Of a DNA stretch of 64,000 nt, positions 51,364 through 60,733 are shown piece after piece (within the stretch, counting starts at the first letter, position 1; every line of letters starts with the position of its first letter). Below the pieces are notes generated by a model. It saw only the letters and a program-made list of their open reading frames with translations. It was not told the origin of the DNA and did not search any database. Origin of the DNA: JALHSW01 sp963720675 (GTDB taxonomy: Bacteria > Actinomycetota > Acidimicrobiia > IMCC26256 > PALSA-555); contig CAVRGH010000010.1 of assembly GCA_963720675.1 (NCBI GenBank), positions 744,001-808,000 on the forward strand, written 5' to 3'. The translations under genes and the position numbers were made by a program.

Positions 51364-54174
51364 GACGCGTCCCCTGCGGGCGCGGCGACCAGCGCTTCCG
51401 CCGGCGCGCTGCCGGCGATCGGCACCGCGTGCTCCGGTGGTGGCTCGAATCCCTCACCGCCGATGGCGAGCTCGTTGCAGGCGCCCTGCACGGCGGCGAT
51501 CCACTGGGTCCAGACGATCACGAAGACCCCGGTGAGGAACACGATCGGCCAGCCCGCCGGAGGGAACCCGTGGTCGATGAAGCTGCCCTCGGACGCGCTC
51601 TGATCGGTCACCGAGGTCCGGAAGAAGAGGAAGGCGCCGGCGAGCACGAACCCGAACGGCGCGCGCCCCGCGTGCCAGGTGATCGGGCTGCTCAACCAGC
51701 CGCGTGCCTTCGCGATCCGTTCGACGTGGACCGGGAGGAGGAAGAACGCGACCGACGCGATCCCCGCGGGGATGCCCACGAGGACGCAGTCGAGCAGCGT
51801 TGCCTTCGGCACCCAGGCCTGCTCGTGGAAGAACCAGCCCACCGCCGCCCCGACGAGCGCACCGCCGAGCAGGAGCAACAAGCCCTGGGGCACACCACCG
51901 CCCGTCCGGAGCCGCGCGTCGGTCCAGAAGATCCACGCCGTCGCCACGAGCAGGCTGGGCACGATGAACCACAGCATCGTCGCGCTGTGCACCGTGACCC
52001 AGTGCCCCTGGAGCGGACTGCGCACGAGGATGTACAGGAGGAAGAGCGCCGGCCCTGCGAGGACGGGCAGCACGACGTGCCAGACCGGTCGGTACCCCTT
52101 CGGGCGCGTGGCCGCCGTCCCGAGCTCGTCGGCGCGCTGCTTCAGGGCAGCTTGTCGGCGCTGGGCGAGGATGTTCTTCCGGGTCTGGAACTGGACGATG
52201 CCCTCGGGATGGCGGGCGTAGGTGATCGCGCCGAGACCGAACCCGATGATCGCGATCGACGTGGGGAACCCCAGCGTCTCGAGCAGCCACTGGGTGACGA
52301 TCAGGCCGAGGGCGGCGTTCACCGCGCCGTCGACGGTGCGCGCGCCCAGCGTGACCACGAGCACGACCCAGACGACGCCGAACAGCGCCGGGTAGGTCGC
52401 GATCGGTTCCACCCGACCCTGGGACATGCCGATGAGCCCACCGCCGATCCCGGCGACACCGGCCGCGAGCGAGAACATGATGATCCGCAGCGACGTGGCG
52501 TTGATGCCGATCGACGCGGCCGCGGTCTCGCTGCCCCGCAGCGCGCCGAGATACCGGCCGATGGTGCCCTGCCGGATCAGGATCACCATGATGCCGACGA
52601 TCGCGAAGATCGCGAACACGGCGAGGAACCAGAGGCGCCCGTCGGGGTCGTTCGCGAGGTTCGCGAACTCCGGTCGCCGGACCTCGATCCCGAACTCACC
52701 GCCGGAGATCTCCTCGCGCCGGAAGATCACGTTCTCTGACATGAGCGCGAAGGCGAGCGTGGCCAGCGAGAGGTAGAGCCCGGCCAGGCGCACCGACGGC
52801 CGTCGACGCAACCGTCCGATGAGCGCCGGGAGCCCGTCGATCAGCAATACGAAGAGAGCGCCCGGCCGCAGCCGCGACCAGCCCCCCGATCAGGATCGCG
52901 ACGAGCGCCGGGATGTTCCACTCCTGCATGAGGTTCGCCATCGCGAACCCGCCGAAGCCGGCGAACGTCGCCTGTGCGAGCGAGATCTGGCCACCGAGCC
53001 CGGTGAAGATCGTGATCGACAGCAGCACGACCGCGAGCGCGAACGCGTCGGTGAGTCGCGTCACCCAGAGCGGGCTCACGATCGTCATCATCACGACGAG
53101 GAAGCCGCCCACGAACACCGGGAAGCCGATGCGCGTCATGCGCTGCATCTGCTCGTCCTTGTACTCGTGCGCCAACGCCGGTGGTGGTGGATCGACCCCG
53201 GCGAGCGGGTCGGCGACGTCTCGGCTCTCCCGCAGCTTGGGCCAGAAGACCAGGAGGAGGAAGAGGACGAGGAACGGGAACGACGGACGCAGGTCGACGG
53301 CGATCGCGCTGTCGGCCCCGATGATGTCGGGCAGTGCACGCGCCGCGATGCCGATGAAGAGCCCGCCGACGAGCGTCATCGGGATGCTCTGGAAGCGACC
53401 GATCGCGGCCGCCGCGATCGCCGCGATGATCAGGAGTGTGTAGATGTTCGCGTTCAGCTCGAAGTAGAGCGGTGCGAGCAGCACGCCCGCGAGCCCGGCG
53501 AGGGCGCTCGAGAGCATCCAGGAGACCATGCTCACGCGGTCGGCGTCGACGCCGGCGAGCTCCACCATGCGCGGGCTCTCCACGACGGCACGCATCTGCA
53601 GTCCGATGGACGTGTAGCGGAAGAGCAGACCGAGCAGCACGACCGCGACCAGGGTGACGATCACCGCGCTCGCGCGGTCGGCCTGCACGATGTAGTCACC
53701 GAAGTGGAACGAGTTGAGGTTCGGGTCGAAGTTCGACTCGAACCCGAGGTGCTTCCACAGCCCGAGTCCGCCCTGCTCGAGCCCCAGCAGGGACGCCACG
53801 CTCGGCGGTGCCTGGGCGGGCTGCTGGCCGAAGATCGCCTTGACGATCTCGGGCATCGCCAGCAACAGCCCTAATGCCGTGACGAGCTTGACCTGCCAGG
53901 ACGCGGTTCGCATGTACCGGAACAGGGACCGGTCCAGCAGGAGCCCGACCAGCGGCGAGACGATCAGCACCGCCATGACGAAGCCGAGCCACAGCGGCCA
54001 GCCCCGGTTCTCGACGCAGTCGTAGAAGACCCAACCGCTCAGGAAGGCCTGCGCACTGAACGCCAGGTTGAAGACGCCCGACGTCTTGTAGGTGAGGACG
54101 AGCCCGACGGCCACGAGGGCGTACACGCAGCCGATCGGCGCGCCTTCGATCAGCCATTGGATCTGTTGATCCAC
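51360..54174 (-). CDS. Fused LivH-LivM permease with extra C-terminal membrane domain (frameshifted)
   Basis: About 937 aa. Residues 1-300: LivH-like (IEGAPIGCVYALVAVGLVLTYKTSGVFNLAF; IGLQMRAVVESPRMVELAGVD). A hydrophilic Pro-rich linker (DPLAGVDPPPPALAHEYKDE) leads to a LivM-like part (about 345-670: ITIFTGLGGQISLAQATFAGFGGF; RGSETAAASIGIN). A further domain of about six TM segments (about 700-920) follows, beginning after RPKGYRPVWHVVLPVLAG, with no known counterpart in LivM. One extra base at 52861-52863 splits the frame. GTG 54174 has an AAGGAA ribosome-binding site. A single polypeptide thus supplies both halves of the pore. Confidence 0.85.
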
Positions 54175-54225
54175 TGCGTTCCTTCTATGCCGTTCGGACT
54201 CGTCCTCTCCTGATGATCGGTGGTG

Positions 54226-55593
54226 CTAGCCGCTCGCGGTCGGGATGGTCTCCCCCGGCTTGAGTGGCAGGTAGAAGGGGTCGTCGAGGTTCGGTGGCCT
54301 CGGGTTGTCGGGGAAGCACACGAAGGGCTGGCCCGGCTTCCCGTAGCGAGGCACGAACTTCCCGTTCACGGCCTCGACGTAGGCCGTGCAGGCTGTGTGG
54401 CCCGGACCGTGACCGTCACCCGTCGCCGTCCAGTCCTGCGGCGCGAGCATCCCGTCGGCAGTGAAGTCGGTGATGCTGTTGATCGCGTCGACGACCGACT
54501 GCTGGGTGAAGTCCTTGCCAGCCTTCTTGAGACCCTCGACGAAGAGCGCGGCGTTGATCCAGCCGGCCTGGGACTGCTCGCTCGGCGAGACGCCGCGCTT
54601 CTTCATCGCGGCGAGGAACTCCTTCGTGCCCTGCGGCAGCTTCTTGCTCTGCCAGTCGGCGAACGAGAGCCCGAAGAACCAGTTGTTGAGCTGCTTGCCG
54701 TACTTCTTGATGACGTCGTCGCGGTACCCCTCGGGCGCGTAGAAGACGACGTCGTCGACGCCGGCCTGCTTGAGGCCCTGCGAGATCTTGAACGCACCAC
54801 CGAAGTCCATGCAGGTGGCGACGAACTGGACGCCCTTGTCCTTCATCGCCTGCACGTCGGCGCTCACGTCGGAGAACCCGAACTCGAGGCTCTTGTCGGC
54901 GTAGACGAGATCGATGCCGTACTCCTTGAAGGACTGCTCGGTCCCGACGGAGCACGCGACCGACGACGGCGCGGTGTAGGTGAAGATCGCGCCCTTGGTG
55001 AGGCCCTCCTGCTGCGCGATGTACACGGGCGCGATCGACGCGCAGCTGAAGCACAGGAACGAACCCTTCTCACCGAAGAGATTCTGGCGAGGGCACTGGT
55101 CGGTGAAGATGCCATTCTGGGTGACGTCGTCCTGGATCGCCTGACCCTCGGCGTTCGTGCCGCACCAGCCGGCGTCGACGTTGATGCCGAACGTCGGGAC
55201 ACCCTCTTTCGCCAGGTACGAAGCACCGGCGAACGAGTTGGTCATCACCGGCATCACGGCGAAGACCTTCTTCTCCTCGACGAGGCTGCGCACCGCGCGG
55301 ATGTTCCCCGAGGGCGCGCCCTGGTCGTCGAGCTGCGCGACGAGCTTCAGCTTCTTGCCGTAGACCCCGCCCTTGGCGTTGATCTTGTCGAAATAGGCCT
55401 GCACACCGTCGAACCCGTCGACGTACGGCACGTTGAGCACGCTGACCGGACTGGCGAGGCCGCCGACCTGGATCTCCTTGGAGGTGACCCCCGGCCGTCC
55501 GCTCCCCTGGGCGCCGGCGGACGTGACCCCCACGGCCCCCGTGAGCCCTGCCACCAAGATCGCCGTGATGGCGATTCCTACAACGCGACGCAT
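54226..55593 (-). CDS. ABC importer substrate-binding protein, LivK-like
   Basis: 455 aa, Peripla_BP_6 type. Signal peptide MRRVVGIAITAILVAGLTGAVGVTSAGA without a lipobox; mature part has VTSKEIQVGGLASP, GGVYGKKLKLVAQLDDQ and AGASYLAKEGVPTFGIN. Several Cys pairs (GWCGTNAE, FTDQCP, FLCFSCAS, FVATCMDF) set it apart from typical LivK and may form disulfides. Larger than amino-acid binders (about 370), fitting a bulky ligand. First gene of the importer operon; its promoter (TAGAGT, 55634-55629) carries the shared palindrome. Confidence 0.85.
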   Translation of the reverse strand: MRRVVGIAITAILVAGLTGAVGVTSAGAQGSGRPGVTSKEIQVGGLASPVSVLNVPYVDGFDGVQAYFDKINAKGGVYGKKLKLVAQLDDQGAPSGNIRAVRSLVEEKKVFAVMPVMTNSFAGASYLAKEGVPTFGINVDAGWCGTNAEGQAIQDDVTQNGIFTDQCPRQNLFGEKGSFLCFSCASIAPVYIAQQEGLTKGAIFTYTAPSSVACSVGTEQSFKEYGIDLVYADKSLEFGFSDVSADVQAMKDKGVQFVATCMDFGGAFKISQGLKQAGVDDVVFYAPEGYRDDVIKKYGKQLNNWFFGLSFADWQSKKLPQGTKEFLAAMKKRGVSPSEQSQAGWINAALFVEGLKKAGKDFTQQSVVDAINSITDFTADGMLAPQDWTATGDGHGPGHTACTAYVEAVNGKFVPRYGKPGQPFVCFPDNPRPPNLDDPFYLPLKPGETIPTASG

Positions 55594-55628
55594 CGGCTTC
55601 CCCCCGTTCGACCGGCGCTAGGCCGCGC

Positions 55629-55662
55629 ACTCTAGCCAGGTTTTCACTGACGCTCACGTCAG
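55629..55662 (-). promoter_or_regulatory. TetR-type palindrome and -10 box before Liv importer operon
   Basis: CTGACG-CTCA-CGTCAG (55647-55662), perfect arms, lies over the -35 region on the minus strand; TAGAGT (55634-55629) is the -10 box. ATG of the binding protein is at 55593. The plus-strand PIG-L gene at 55721 has no clear -10 box, so the importer is the likely target. Confidence 0.7.
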
Positions 55663-55720
55663 CAACTGGAACCGGTTCCTCCGGGGCTCCGGCGACGCTC
55701 CCGGCCGACCCCGCGCGAGC

Positions 55721-56548
55721 ATGGCGGTCGTGCCCGGGACCCTCGTCACCTTCCATGCCCACCCCGACGACGAGTGCATCCAGACGGGTGGGGTCATGGC
55801 CAAGTCCGCGGCCGAGGGACACCGGGTCGTCCTCGTCCTCGCAACCGGCGGCGACGTCGGCGAGGTGGCCGACGGGGTGCTCGCCCCGGGCGAATCCCTC
55901 GCCGAGCGCCGCGCCGAGGAGACGGCGCGTGCCGCCGGGATCCTCGGTGTGGCCCGCGTGATCAACCTCGGCTATCGGGACTCGGGCATGGAGGGAACGC
56001 ACGACAACGACGACCCCGCGTCGTTCTGGTCGGCCGACGTCGACGATGCCGCGCAGCGCCTCGCAGCGATCTTGCGCGAGGAGCAGGCCGACGTCCTCAC
56101 GATCTACGACGACCACGGTGGCTACGGGCATCCCGACCACGTCCAGGTGCACCGGGTCGGCGCGCGGGCGGCCGAGCTCGCAGGCACTCCGCGCGTCTAC
56201 GAAGCGACGATGAACCGCGACCAGATCGCCGGGTTCATCCGTGAGCGACAGCACGAGGCGCGGGTGCAGGAGATGGACCTGCCCGAGGATCTCGAGGACC
56301 CGGACGCGATCACGATGGGAACACCGGAGACGCTCCTCACCACGAGGGTCGACGTGGCCGAGTACGTCGACCAGAAGCGAGCCGCCCTCGCGGCCCACGC
56401 CAGCCAGGTCGACGAGTCGCACTTCTTCCTCGCGATGCCGATCGAGATCTTCCGCGAGGCGTTCGGGACCGAGTGGTTCATCCGACGGGGCTCGCCCCCT
56501 GGCATCGCGGAGGACTCGCTGTTCCCCGCGGGCGATCGGGAGCGCTGA
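55721..56548 (+). CDS. PIG-L family GlcNAc/mycothiol-type deacetylase
   Basis: 275 aa. Zn motif AHPDDECIQTGGVMA (HPDD-E) near residue 13 and second His in GGYGHPDHVQVHRVG define the LmbE/PIG-L fold. Relatives deacetylate GlcNAc-inositol (mycothiol synthesis, MshB) or cleave mycothiol conjugates (Mca). The C-terminal FRRGSPPG-like tail (EWFIRRGSPPG) resembles Mca/MshB relatives, but a choice is not justified. ATG 55721. Its stop and the next gene's ATG are one base apart. Confidence 0.85.
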   Translation: MAVVPGTLVTFHAHPDDECIQTGGVMAKSAAEGHRVVLVLATGGDVGEVADGVLAPGESLAERRAEETARAAGILGVARVINLGYRDSGMEGTHDNDDPASFWSADVDDAAQRLAAILREEQADVLTIYDDHGGYGHPDHVQVHRVGARAAELAGTPRVYEATMNRDQIAGFIRERQHEARVQEMDLPEDLEDPDAITMGTPETLLTTRVDVAEYVDQKRAALAAHASQVDESHFFLAMPIEIFREAFGTEWFIRRGSPPGIAEDSLFPAGDRER

Positions 56549-56549
56549 C

Positions 56550-57847
56550 ATGGCCTGGGCCCTGTTCACCGTCGGCGTGCTCGTCGCCCTCCTCACCGTC
56601 CCCGGCGTGGTCCGGATCAAGCACTGGACCCTGCTGTTCCCCGCGTTCGTCGTGTCGTGGTTCGGCACCGGGCTCGCCGGCTGGTGGATGGTGCTGGTCG
56701 CCGGCACGACGGCAGCCCTCGCGCTGCTCGGGGGCCTCGACGCGCTGCCGGGCTGGGTCGGCCTCGCCCTCGTCCTCGTCGCCGAGGTGGGTCTCGTCCG
56801 CCAGTGGATCGTCGCCCGCCACGCGGGCAGGACCTTCGACGCTGCGCTCCACCCGCTCGACGGCGTCCCGTACCGGGCCGCTCGGCGCACGGCTCGGTCG
56901 ATCCTGCTCCCGCTGTGGGTGCGCGACGAGCACGTCGAGCGAGTCAAGGACGTGCGCTACGCCGAGGGGGCGGGCCGCCGCCATCTCCTCGACATCCACA
57001 AGCCACGCGGTGGCGTGCAGGGCGCGCCCGTCCTGCTCCAGATCCACGGCGGCGCCTGGATGGTCGGCACGAAGGACACCCAGGGTCGCCCCCTGATGAA
57101 CGCGCTCGCGAACGCGGGGTGGGTCTGCGTCGCCATCAACTACCGCCTCAGCCCGCGGCGAAGTGGCCCGATCACCTCCTCGACTGCAAGCTGGCGATCA
57201 AGTGGATCCGCGAGCACATCGCGGAGCACGGCGGCGACCCGGACTCGCTGGTCGTGACCGGCGGGTCCGCAGGTGGGCACCTCGCGACGCTCGTCGCGCT
57301 CACGCCGAACGACCCGACGCTCCAGCCGGGCTTCGAAGACGTCGACACGTCCGTGAAGGCGTGCGTCTCGATGTACGGCGCCTACGAGCTGGCCGAGGTC
57401 TTCGGTCGCGCACGCTCCCGCCTCGGCCACCGGCTCGGCTCGTGGATGGGCAGTCTGGTGCTCGGGCGTGGTCTCGACGACCCGGCGCCGTACCACGACG
57501 CGTCCCCGATGTACCGGGTGGCGCCGGGCGCGCCGCCGTTCCTGGTCGTCCACGGCTCGATCGACAACCTGGTGCCGGTCGAGCAGGCCCGCCGCCTCGT
57601 CGGCGAGCTCCGCACGGCCGAGGTGGAGGTCGCGTACGTCGAGCTCGCGGGCGCGCCCCACGCGTTCGACGTCTTCCACTCCACGTGGGCCGACGCCAGC
57701 GTGATCGGCGTGATCCGCTATCTCACCTGGGTGCTGGCGGAGGGCCCGCGCCGGACCGCGAGCGACCGGACCGACCCCACGGCACCACACGAGGCCGTCG
57801 ATAGCGCATCGAGCGGTCCGACGACCACTGTGCGTACGGCGCCATAG
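56550..57847 (+). CDS. Membrane-anchored alpha/beta hydrolase (esterase, HSL/BD-FAE type; frameshifted)
   Basis: About 432 aa. Three hydrophobic N-terminal segments (residues about 2-90) are followed by an esterase domain: oxyanion LLQIHGGAWMVG, NYRLSP, nucleophile GGSAGGHLATL, Asp in VVHGSIDNLVPV and His in GAPHAFDVF. The Mycobacterium LipY/Rv-type membrane esterases have a similar plan. One base is missing near 57156 (CCCGCGGCG for CCCGGCGGCG). The last 40 residues overlap the convergent channel-like gene by 125 bases, so one of the two ends may be misread. Confidence 0.8.
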
Positions 57848-58856
57848 TCAGCCCGGCGAGCGCGAGCAGCACTGCGTCGTAGTTCACGCGCCAGCCGGCG
57901 AACTCGCGCCAGGCGCGCTCGCGGTCGGGACGCACCGGCACACCGGAGCCGCCGAGCTGCTCGTACGCCTCCAGGAACTCCTGCTGAGCAATGCTGATCG
58001 GCGCGTCCGGCGCAGGGTCCGGGTCGTACTCGACCCCGAAGTAGTCGGCGATCTCCCGCAACGCGAGGTAGCCCGAGCGGATGCAGAGCCCCGCCTGGGG
58101 GTTCCAGGGGATCGCGAGCGTCGACTGGGCGAGGGACGCGGCGTCGAGCACCGCGCCGGCCGCGGTGACCCACGAGCGCTCCGGGCTCGGGGAGCGGAAG
58201 AAGGTCAGGATCGCGAGCGACGTGTGCGTCTCCGAGATCTCCGCGAACCAGAGCTCCCACTGCGCCCACAGCTCCGACAGCTGCTCCGTCCAGCCGATCG
58301 CGTGATACCGCTGCAAGAGCTCGACCGCACTGGGTGGCGTCCCCGCCCGCGTCGCCAGCTGGGCCACGGACAGCTCGCGTCGGGAGAACGCCCCGTAGAT
58401 CGTCGGGACGTACGCGATCAGCAGGGCGAGGAGTGCGAGGCCGGTCGCAGCCTCGAGGAAGGCCAGGACGAAGCTCGGCACGTCGTTCGGCGGCAGCACG
58501 AACCCGAGTGTGAAGAACGAGGAGCCACTGAGCTCGAACGCCGTCTTCCAGTCCCGCTCCGGGACCAGGGTGAAGAACATCATGGCGAAGCCCACGACGC
58601 TCAGCGCCATCCAGACGCCGACGAGGGTGAGGAGCCCGATCGGCGCGTAGAGGGCCATCACCCGGTCGCGCCGCTCGTAGGTGTGTGAGTCCCGGGCGAT
58701 GAAGCTGAAGCACCATCGCAGCGAGACGAACACGCTGCGGGTGAGTGGCGTTGAGGCGGCACGAGGCAGGACGAAGGTCCGCAGGGCGGAGTCGAGCACC
58801 GTCAACACGAGCAGGACGCCCCCGACGATCAGCAGGATGTCGACGACCACGTCCAT
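57723..58856 (-). CDS. Ion-channel-like membrane protein (two-TM potassium-channel type)
   Basis: 377 aa. TM segments at about residues 3-22, 73-97 and 122-150 with a pore-like loop SGSSFFTLGFVLPP between the last two; TLGF occupies the place of the potassium filter TVGYG. The C-terminal cytoplasmic part (about 155-330) is helical and unlike an RCK domain. Such proteins are annotated as two-pore-domain channel family in actinobacteria; ion selectivity is unproven. ATG 58856. The C-terminal Arg/Pro-rich tail overlaps the esterase gene. Confidence 0.65.
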   Translation of the reverse strand: MDVVVDILLIVGGVLLVLTVLDSALRTFVLPRAASTPLTRSVFVSLRWCFSFIARDSHTYERRDRVMALYAPIGLLTLVGVWMALSVVGFAMMFFTLVPERDWKTAFELSGSSFFTLGFVLPPNDVPSFVLAFLEAATGLALLALLIAYVPTIYGAFSRRELSVAQLATRAGTPPSAVELLQRYHAIGWTEQLSELWAQWELWFAEISETHTSLAILTFFRSPSPERSWVTAAGAVLDAASLAQSTLAIPWNPQAGLCIRSGYLALREIADYFGVEYDPDPAPDAPISIAQQEFLEAYEQLGGSGVPVRPDRERAWREFAGWRVNYDAVLLALAGLTMAPYAQWSSDRSMRYRRPRVVPWGRSGRSRSGAGPPPAPR

Positions 58857-58961
58857 CCCCCATCTTCCCCCATCGGAGCCGGGCCGGGGCGCGGGGCGCG
58901 GGACCCGGCCGTCCGTGGGCTCCTAGAGTCCCGGAGGACGCAAGGGACCGGGGGGACCATC

Positions 58962-60621
58962 GTGGCTGACTCGCACGGACGAACCACACCGCGGACGACG
59001 CGCCTCGCCGCGGTCGCGCTCGCGATCGGGTTGGGCGCCGCGGCGCTCGCCGGCACCGCAGGGGCCTCGACCCCGCACGCCCACCACCGCCAGAAGACCG
59101 GCGGCGACATCCGGTTCGGCCTGGAGGCGGAGAACACCAACTACTGCCTCACCAAGGCGCAGATGGCCATCTCGGGCATCCAGGTCGCCGCGGCGGTCTA
59201 CGACACGTTGACCGCACCGAACGCCAAGGGTGTGACCGTGCCGTACCTCGCGAAGTCGGTCGAACCCAACGCCGACTACACGGTGTGGACCATCAAGCTG
59301 CGCGATGGCGTGACGTTCCACGACGGCACCCCGGTCGACGCCGCCGCGGTCAAGCTCAACTTCGACTCGTACCGTGGCGCTCCCGGCGCGCCGAACGTCG
59401 GCTCGCTGTTCCCGATCGTCCTGAACTTCGTGCAGGACATCACCGCCCCCGACCCCTCGACCGTCGTCATGACGCTCGATACGCCGGTGCCGGCGTTCCG
59501 GAACGCGCTCTATGGCAACGGTCGCTTCGGCATCATGGCGCCGGCCCAGCTCAACGCCGGCGAGGACTGCGCGAGCAAGATGATCGGGAGCGGGCCGTTC
59601 AAGCTGGAGTCCTACGCCCAGAACGAGAAGACGGTGGTCGTCAAGAACCCCGACTACTGGCAGCAGGGCTACCCGAAGGCCGACTCCATCACCTTCGTGC
59701 CGGTGCCCGACGCCGCGGTGCGCACGACCGAGCTCCAGGGCGGCCAGCTCGACATGCTGCACACGACGAGCGCCGAGCAGACCGACAACATCAAGAGCAA
59801 CAGCCAGCTCAAGGCCTTCGTGCAGAAGCCCGGGTACCGGGAGCTGCGCTACTACATCATGCTCACCGACTCGCCGCCCTTCGACGACCCGGTGGCGCGC
59901 GAGGCGTTCACGACCGCGATCGATCGCGCCAAGGTCAACCAGATCCGCAACAAGGGCGAGTTCGAGGTCGCGAACAGCCTGATGGATCGCAACGCGCCCG
60001 GGTACCTCAAGAACGCCGGCTACCCGGCGTACAGCCTGAAGAAGGCCAAGAAGCTCGTCGCACCAGGCCAAGAGCAACTCCGGCGGCACGTTCGACGTCG
60101 TGCTCGGCACGACCATCGAGGCCGAGAACTCCGCTGAGGCCCAGCTCCTCAAGGAGATGCTCGACGCCGCCGGCATCAACGCCTCGATCGCCCAGTTCGA
60201 CCAGGCCACCCTCATCAACAAGGCACTGGCCGGCGACATCGACGTGCTGATCTGGCGCAACCTGCACGGCGGGTTCTCGGACTCGTCCGCCACGGACACC
60301 TACCCCTGGTGGACGAACTTCACCACGCCCACCGGCGGGAAGAACCTCATCAACTTCGCGCGCTACGACAACGCCGAGATCCAGGCCGACCTCGACGCCA
60401 GCCGTGCCGCGACGAACGTCGCGGACGCCAAGAAGGCGGCCACCGACTTCAACCGGGCGTTCGCGGCCGAGAACTACATCACCCCGATGTGGTGGGACGT
60501 GTGGACGATCGGCTACCAGAAGTCGGTGAACTACGACCTTCCGGCGCTGCCCGACGGCGGGGGCAAGCCCCAGTTCTCCGGCGGACGCATCCCGGTCCTC
60601 GGGCTGAGCAAGTCCGGCTGA
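58962..60621 (+). CDS. Peptide/nickel-type ABC importer binding protein 1 (frameshifted)
   Basis: About 552 aa, SBP_bac_5 family. Signal peptide with hydrophobic AAVALAIGLGAAALAGTAGA, no lipobox Cys. TVWTIKLRDGVTFHDGTPVDA and KMIGSGPFKLESY are the cluster C hallmarks. An extra C near 60063 (GCACCAGG) breaks the frame; the paralogue downstream shows the intact reading. A TAGAGT box at 58924-58929 and an RBS-like GGGGGGACC precede GTG 58962. Binds a peptide, opine or other bulky solute outside the membrane. Confidence 0.87.
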
Positions 60622-60645
60622 GCGCTCTTCGGCGGCCGACCGCGA

Positions 60646-60694
60646 TTGACACGCCCCCCGGGGCTTCTAGAGTGCGCACCGTGACCGGCGTCAC
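60646..60694 (+). promoter_or_regulatory. Strong promoter with palindrome before second binding protein
   Basis: TTGACA (60646-60651), 16-base spacer, TAGAGT (60668-60673). GTGAC-CGGC-GTCAC (60681-60694) covers the start of transcription. Its TGAC/GTCA arms resemble the shared operator but are two bases closer together, so membership is doubtful. Confidence 0.6.
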
Positions 60695-60733
60695 AGGACC
60701 GGTCAGCAGAAACACGACTTTCGGGGGGAACAC

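Noticed and set aside
60681..60694. Seventh member of the palindrome family
   Set aside because: The TGAC and GTCA arms are 4 bases apart instead of 6, so the same dimer would not fit; kept only as a promoter-associated palindrome.
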